DNA of 64,000 bases from Arthrobacter sp. MYb229. GTDB taxonomy: Bacteria > Actinomycetota > Actinomycetes > Actinomycetales > Micrococcaceae. The notes beneath the pieces were generated by a model. The model was not told the DNA's origin. It did no database searches and worked only from the letters and a program-made list of their open reading frames with translations. The stretch lies in NCBI RefSeq assembly GCF_002975405.1, contig NZ_PCPS01000001.1:186001-250000 (forward strand). The letters run 5' to 3'. The translations under genes and the position numbers were made by a program. This document shows, piece by piece, positions 59,905 through 64,000 of this stretch; position 1 is the first letter of the stretch, and every line of letters begins with the position of its first letter.

Positions 59905-60713
59905 ACGGCCACGGCCCCCTTGATGGTCGGGTGGTGCCGGTAGTCCCTGAGCACAAAGTCTTCCAGCGTGTAGTCGAAGAGCGAGGCCGGCTTGGACGCG
60001 AATTCCAGCTTCGGGTAGGGGTAGGGCTCGCGGCGCAGCTGCTCACGGACCTGTTCCAGGTGGTTGGTGTAGATGTGGGTGTCTCCGCCGGTCCAGATGA
60101 ATTCGCCCGGTTCCAGATCCAGCTGCTGGGCGACCATCAAGGTCAGCAGCGCGTAGGAAGCGATGTTGAAGGGAACGCCGAGGAACATGTCGGCGCTGCG
60201 CTGGTAGAGCTGGCAGGAGAGCTTGCCCTCGGCGACGTAGAACTGGAAGAACACGTGGCAGGGAGGCAAGGCCATCTTCTGGATTTCGGCCACATTCCAG
60301 GCCGACACGAGGTGCCGGCGCGAATCGGGGTTGCTTTGCAGGGAATCCATGACCTGGGAGATCTGGTCGATATGCGCGCCGTCCGGGGTCGGCCAGCTGC
60401 GCCACTGCACCCCGTAGACCGGGCCGAGCTCGCCGTCTTCATCGGCCCATTCGTTCCAGATGCGCACACCCTGGTCCTGCAGCCATTTCACATTTGATTC
60501 ACCGCGCAAAAACCAGAGCAGTTCCGCGGCAACCGACTTAAAATGCACCCGCTTGGTGGTGATCAGCGGGAAGGATTCGCTCAGGTCGAAGCGCAGCTGG
60601 CGGCCGAAAACGGAGCGCGTGCCGGTGCCGGTGCGGTCCTCTTTCGCGGCGCCATTGGCGAGCACGTCGGCCAGCAGGTCTTCGTATGGTGTGGCGATAG
60701 TCTGAGAAGTCAC
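59901..60713 (-). CDS. thyA: Thymidylate synthase
   Basis: 270 residues. Catalytic Cys152 is in ALPPCH; other blocks are [20 protein letters not shown] and DTHIYTNH. It methylates dUMP to dTMP using methylene-tetrahydrofolate. The GTG start has no ribosome site; TAAGAT ends six bases upstream. First gene of the thyA-dfrA operon. Confidence 0.96.
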   Translation of the reverse strand: MTSQTIATPYEDLLADVLANGAAKEDRTGTGTRSVFGRQLRFDLSESFPLITTKRVHFKSVAAELLWFLRGESNVKWLQDQGVRIWNEWADEDGELGPVYGVQWRSWPTPDGAHIDQISQVMDSLQSNPDSRRHLVSAWNVAEIQKMALPPCHVFFQFYVAEGKLSCQLYQRSADMFLGVPFNIASYALLTLMVAQQLDLEPGEFIWTGGDTHIYTNHLEQVREQLRREPYPYPKLEFASKPASLFDYTLEDFVLRDYRHHPTIKGAVAV

Positions 60714-60719
60714 CGTTCC

Positions 60720-60725
60720 ATCTTA
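60720..60725 (-). promoter_or_regulatory. Leaderless -10 box of thyA
   Basis: TAAGAT on the minus strand ends six bases before GTG 60713. Confidence 0.5.
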
Positions 60726-60763
60726 GCTTTCCATGGCCCGATCGCACTAAAAGCGGTGCCGGC

Positions 60764-61087
60764 TCAGGCGAGCATATCGTGGTACTCCGGGTAGCGGGAG
60801 AGATAATCCTGCACATAGCTGCATTCGGGGACGATTGTGGCTCCCTCGGCGCGCAGCTCATCGAGCACCATGGTCACCAGCGCGCGGGCGTAGCCGCGGC
60901 GGCCGAACTCCTCGTTCACGATCGTATGCTGCAAGGTCACCTGCTGCCCCTCGCGGTGGTAGCCGATGAAGCCGACGAAGGTGGAGCCGTGCCATAGCGA
61001 GTAGCGTCCGCGCCCCGGGTCGTGGTCCATGCGCAAGCCCTGGTGCACGATCTTCTGCACCGGGTGTTCTGGCTGTTGGGCAGTCAT
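60764..61087 (-). CDS. Small GNAT-family acetyltransferase (NATD1/YidJ-like)
   Basis: 107 residues. The acetyl-CoA loop FGRRGYARALV and the C-terminal CSYVQDYLSRYPEYHDM motif mark the short GNAT class. Substrate unknown. ATG 61087 has GAGGAGG seven bases upstream and is chosen over an earlier ATG (61120). Confidence 0.85.
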   Translation of the reverse strand: MTAQQPEHPVQKIVHQGLRMDHDPGRGRYSLWHGSTFVGFIGYHREGQQVTLQHTIVNEEFGRRGYARALVTMVLDELRAEGATIVPECSYVQDYLSRYPEYHDMLA

Positions 61088-61168
61088 GGCGGTTGCCTCC
61101 TCGCTGGTGACTTCTCTCACCTCTAGTCATAGTCCCATTTCGGGATAGATGCAACGACCGTGCACGAG

Positions 61169-62176
61169 TTAGTCGTGATAGGGCACGTGGATCTCCACGG
61201 ACACGAACTGATGCTTCGCGCCGATGGCCTGCTGGGCCACGATCACGCCGCCCGGATCCAGGAACGGGTCCTGGGCCGGCAGCAGGGCCGCGACCTTCGC
61301 CGAAACCCGGGAGCGCAGGACCTCGATGATCAGCGGGAGCACCGGGCGGTGCGTGCAGATCACCTGCGAACGCGACTTGGCCACGAGCTTCTCGATGGCG
61401 CGTTGGGCCTTGTGCGGCTTGCGCTTGGCCTCGTGCTCGGTGATGGAGCGGATGGTTTTCAGCTTCAGCGCGTGCAGCACCAGGTACGGGGTCACCGTTT
61501 GCACGCAGCGCGTCCACGGGGAGGAAGCCACATGCTCCGGGCCCCACGCGTCGAGCATGCGCGCCACCGCCTGCGCCTGCCGGCGGCCGGTGGCCGCCAG
61601 CGGGCGTTCGCCCTCGGCGCGTGTCCACTTGCCGCGCGGCTTGGCCTTGGCATGGCGCAGGATGATGAAGGCCAGGCTCTCCAGGCGCTGCTTCTGGTGG
61701 GCCTTGAGCAGATCCTCGAGCGGGGCGAGATCCGAGGGGTTGGTCAGCAGCGCCGCGGCCTCGGCCGCCGCGACCCAGCGCAGCTCATCGCATTCGACGC
61801 CGTCGGGCTCCGCCTGCAGCGCAGGGTCCACCTTGGCCGCCCAGTAGTAGACGACCTTGGTTTTGCCCTTGACCGAATAGGCGGTGGCCGCCAGCGGGAT
61901 GCCGAGGTTCAGCCGCAGGCCGACCTCTTCGCGCAGCTCGCGGATGGCGCATTCGGGGATCGACTCGCCGGAGTCGAGCTTGCCCTTGGGCCAGGACCAA
62001 TCGTCATAGCGCGGGCGGTGGATCAGCAGCACGTGCAGTTCGCCGTCGCGCAGCTGCCAGGGGATCGCTCCGGCGGCGACCACATCGAATTCGCCCAGGC
62101 GGATCTCTTCGGCATCGCTTGAGCGCTGTAGTTCGCACAGCTGCAGACGTGAATGCTGGGACTGGGAAGCGGTCAC
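61169..62176 (-). CDS. Nudix hydrolase fused to histidine phosphatase (MutT1-like)
   Basis: 335 residues. The N-terminal half carries a Nudix box (GKLDSGESIPECAIRELREE); the C-terminal half is a SixA-type phosphatase starting LRHAKAKPRG. This architecture matches mycobacterial MutT1, which hydrolyses oxidised nucleotides and diadenosine polyphosphates, and there too lies next to ppk. The GTG start shares one base with the ppk stop (TAGTG); the longer open frame to 62560 is inside ppk and not used. Confidence 0.9.
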   Translation of the reverse strand: MTASQSQHSRLQLCELQRSSDAEEIRLGEFDVVAAGAIPWQLRDGELHVLLIHRPRYDDWSWPKGKLDSGESIPECAIRELREEVGLRLNLGIPLAATAYSVKGKTKVVYYWAAKVDPALQAEPDGVECDELRWVAAAEAAALLTNPSDLAPLEDLLKAHQKQRLESLAFIILRHAKAKPRGKWTRAEGERPLAATGRRQAQAVARMLDAWGPEHVASSPWTRCVQTVTPYLVLHALKLKTIRSITEHEAKRKPHKAQRAIEKLVAKSRSQVICTHRPVLPLIIEVLRSRVSAKVAALLPAQDPFLDPGGVIVAQQAIGAKHQFVSVEIHVPYHD

Positions 62177-64000
62177 TAGTTGTGCAGTCCGCTCTGCCGG
62201 CGCCGGGTGTGCTCTTCGGTGAGCCAGAACTGGATGTCGGTGAGCGCCTTGCCCTCGGCATCCTGGTGGTGGCGGGTCCACGCGCCATCGGAGCCCAGAT
62301 GCCAGCTCATGGTTGAATCGTCCATATAGCGCCCCAGCAGGTCGGTGAGGGAGTCGATGTCCTCCTGGGCGTGCAGCGAAACGAGCGCCTCCACGCGGCG
62401 GTCCAGGTTCCGGTGCATCATATCGGCGCTGCCGATGTAGACCAGCGGGTCGCCGGCATTGCCGAAGAAGAACACGCGGCTGTGCTCCAGGAAGCGGCCG
62501 AGGATCGAGCGGACGCGGATGTTCTCGCTCAGGCCCGGCAGCTGCGGGCGCAGCGCGCAAATGCCGCGGACGATCACATCCACCTTCACCCCGGCCTGGC
62601 TGGCCCGGTACAGGGCATCGATAATGGCCTCGTCGACCATCGAATTCACCTTGATGCAGACGTAGGCGGCGACCCCGTTTCGCGCGTTGGCGATTTCCTT
62701 CTCGATCAGCTCCAGCAGCCCGGTGCGCACCGTGCGCGGGGCCACCAGCAGCCGGTGGTAGGTGGACCGCGGCGCGTAGCCCGAGAGCTGGTTGAACAGC
62801 CGCGAAACATCTTCGCCTACGGCTTCGTCGCAGGTCAGCAAGCCAAAGTCTTCGTAGTAGCGGGCGGTGCGCGGGTGGTAGTTGCCGGTGCCGATATGGC
62901 AGTAGCGGCGCAGCTTGTCGCCTTCCTTGCGCACCACCAGGGAGAGCTTCGAGTGGGTTTTCAGGCCCACGATGCCGTAGACCACGTGCACCCCGGCCTG
63001 CTCCAGCTTGCGCGCCCAGGTGATGTTCGCCTGCTCGTCGAAGCGCGCCTTGATCTCCACCAGCGCCAGCACCTGCTTGCCGGCCTCGGCCGCGTCGATC
63101 AGCGCGTCGACGATCGGGGAGTCCCCGGAGGTGCGGTACAGCGTCTGCTTGATCGCCATCACCTTCGGGTCCGCGGCGGCCTGCTCCAAAAACGCCTGCA
63201 CGGAGGTGGAGAAGGAATCGTAGGGGTGGTGCAGCAGGATGTCGCGCCGGCGCACCGCGCCGAAGACATTCGCGGCCTTCGCGGTCTCCGATTCGTTCAG
63301 GAACCTGGAGGTGTGGCCCACATGCTTGGTGTAGTGCAGCTCGGTGCGGTCCAGCGCGGCGATGACGCCCAGCCCGCGCAGATCCAGCGGGGCCGGCAGC
63401 CGGAAGACCTCGTCTTCCTCGATATTCAGCTCGCGCACCAGCAGTTCGAGCACCTGCGGGTCAATGTCGTCGGCGACCTCCAGGCGCACCGGCGGGCCGA
63501 AGCGGCGGCGCAGCAATTCCTTCTCCAGGGCCTGGAGCAGATTCTCGGCGTCGTCCTCTTCGACCTCCAGGTCCTCATTGCGGGTGACGCGGAAGAAGTG
63601 GTGCTCGACGATTTCCATGCCCGGGAACAGCAGGTCCAGGTGCACGGCGATCAGCGCTTCGAGCGGGATGAACCGGGCGGTGCGCTGCGAGGAGTGCGCC
63701 GCCTTGGCTCCGTCGATGCCGACCAGCCGGGCGATGGTATCGGGCACCTTGAGCCGGGCGAAGAGCTCCTTGCCGGTCAGCGGGTTGCGGACCACCACCG
63801 CGAGGTTCAGCGACAGCCCGGAGATGTAGGGGAAGGGGTGCGCGGGGTCGACCGCCAGCGGGGTGAGCACCGGGAACACCTGGGAAACGAACCAGGAGGA
63901 GAGGTGCTGGCGCTCGGATTCGCCGAGTTCATCCCAGCGGGTAATCCGGATGCCTTCCTCCGCGAGGGCCGGGCGGACCTGCTCGGAAAAGACCAGGGCA
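62176..64000 (-). CDS. ppk: Polyphosphate kinase 1, C-terminal ~608 residues (runs off the window)
   Basis: The frame is open from 63999, with the gene start beyond the right edge. The visible part begins within the N-terminal helical/head region ([13 protein letters not shown]) and contains the catalytic domains: [12 protein letters not shown], the phospho-His in [21 protein letters not shown] and the second His in [13 protein letters not shown]. It reversibly makes polyphosphate from ATP. It is coupled to the MutT1-like gene by a one-base overlap. The ATG at 63879 is internal. Confidence 0.95.
   Translation of the reverse strand, partial: ALVFSEQVRPALAEEGIRITRWDELGESERQHLSSWFVSQVFPVLTPLAVDPAHPFPYISGLSLNLAVVVRNPLTGKELFARLKVPDTIARLVGIDGAKAAHSSQRTARFIPLEALIAVHLDLLFPGMEIVEHHFFRVTRNEDLEVEEDDAENLLQALEKELLRRRFGPPVRLEVADDIDPQVLELLVRELNIEEDEVFRLPAPLDLRGLGVIAALDRTELHYTKHVGHTSRFLNESETAKAANVFGAVRRRDILLHHPYDSFSTSVQAFLEQAAADPKVMAIKQTLYRTSGDSPIVDALIDAAEAGKQVLALVEIKARFDEQANITWARKLEQAGVHVVYGIVGLKTHSKLSLVVRKEGDKLRRYCHIGTGNYHPRTARYYEDFGLLTCDEAVGEDVSRLFNQLSGYAPRSTYHRLLVAPRTVRTGLLELIEKEIANARNGVAAYVCIKVNSMVDEAIIDALYRASQAGVKVDVIVRGICALRPQLPGLSENIRVRSILGRFLEHSRVFFFGNAGDPLVYIGSADMMHRNLDRRVEALVSLHAQEDIDSLTDLLGRYMDDSTMSWHLGSDGAWTRHHQDAEGKALTDIQFWLTEEHTRRRQSGLHN

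Noticed and set aside
62177-62560. N-terminal extension of the Nudix/phosphatase protein into ppk
   Set aside because: The extra ~128 residues are Arg/Pro-rich out-of-frame ppk sequence; the TAGTG overlap gives a natural start.
1-64000. CRISPR arrays, toxin-antitoxin modules, restriction-modification or phage-defence operons
   Set aside because: No regularly spaced repeats and no genes typical of such systems apart from the isolated HNH gene and the SUKH-like gene.

Overview
The window looks like the chromosome of a high-GC Gram-positive actinobacterium of the Micrococcaceae (Arthrobacter/Glutamicibacter-like). Supporting signs are the codon and base composition, frequent GTG starts, menaquinone genes (menC, menD, menF and a polyprenyl synthase), a SLC6 transporter with its small MetS-type subunit, a DUF222/HNH gene, the ppk plus Nudix/phosphatase pair, and the tRNA-Thr/tRNA-Met, double MaoC, murB order. 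Genus assignment is inference from gene content. No marker gene (16S, rpoB) is present.

Layout. (1) 1-17 kb: aerobic phenylacetate catabolism in three separated blocks. These are the 3' end of paaZ; paaI-paaK-paaR on the minus strand; and paaABCDE plus a paaG-like gene on the plus strand. Two related 18-bp imperfect palindromes lie at the paaI and paaA promoters and are good PaaR operator candidates. The blocks are separated by a secreted alpha-amylase with sugar-repressor-type operators, a PnuC-like transporter, oligopeptidase B, an amino-acid ABC importer whose binding protein is fused to the permease, and a DoxX protein. (2) 16.7-21 kb: an Lrp/AsnC regulator divergent from a three-gene 2-oxoacid dehydrogenase operon (E1 alpha, E1 beta, E2). 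(3) 21-34 kb: a DUF1648-like membrane protein, a PAP2 phosphatase, menC, a Tat-exported PhoX phosphatase, menD, a second amino-acid ABC importer in three genes, menF and a polyprenyl diphosphate synthase. (4) 34-40 kb: a HIT protein coupled to a SUKH-like protein, then a PucR-type regulator divergent from a SLC6 transporter, a 46-residue MetS-like subunit and gabT, which together suggest a GABA uptake and use locus. RarD follows. (5) 41-50 kb: HtpX, YajQ, tRNA-Tyr, thioredoxin, an AlkA-like glycosylase, cystathionine beta-synthase and gamma-synthase/lyase (transsulfuration), and a DEAD-box RNA helicase with an unusual leader. (6) 50-64 kb: the HNH gene, two identical inverted tRNA-Thr genes, tRNA-Met, a small alarmone synthetase, a DUF2797 protein, two MaoC dehydratases, an MFS exporter, murB, asd, the thyA-dfrA pair, a small GNAT, the Nudix/histidine-phosphatase protein and the 3' part of ppk.

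Genome-wide style. Many first genes lack a Shine-Dalgarno sequence and instead have a TAnnnT box ending 6-7 bases before the start codon. This is the signature of leaderless transcripts, and I count about a dozen cases. Almost every convergent pair is closed by a strong, often bidirectional, hairpin terminator.

No wholly new multi-gene defence or biosynthetic system is evident. The most unusual items are the inverted tRNA-Thr duplication, the nested palindrome fused to the menC start, the deaD leader with a 9-codon upstream ORF, the probable GABA locus built on a SLC6/MetS transporter, and two genes with probable non-standard (ATT, CTG) start codons.
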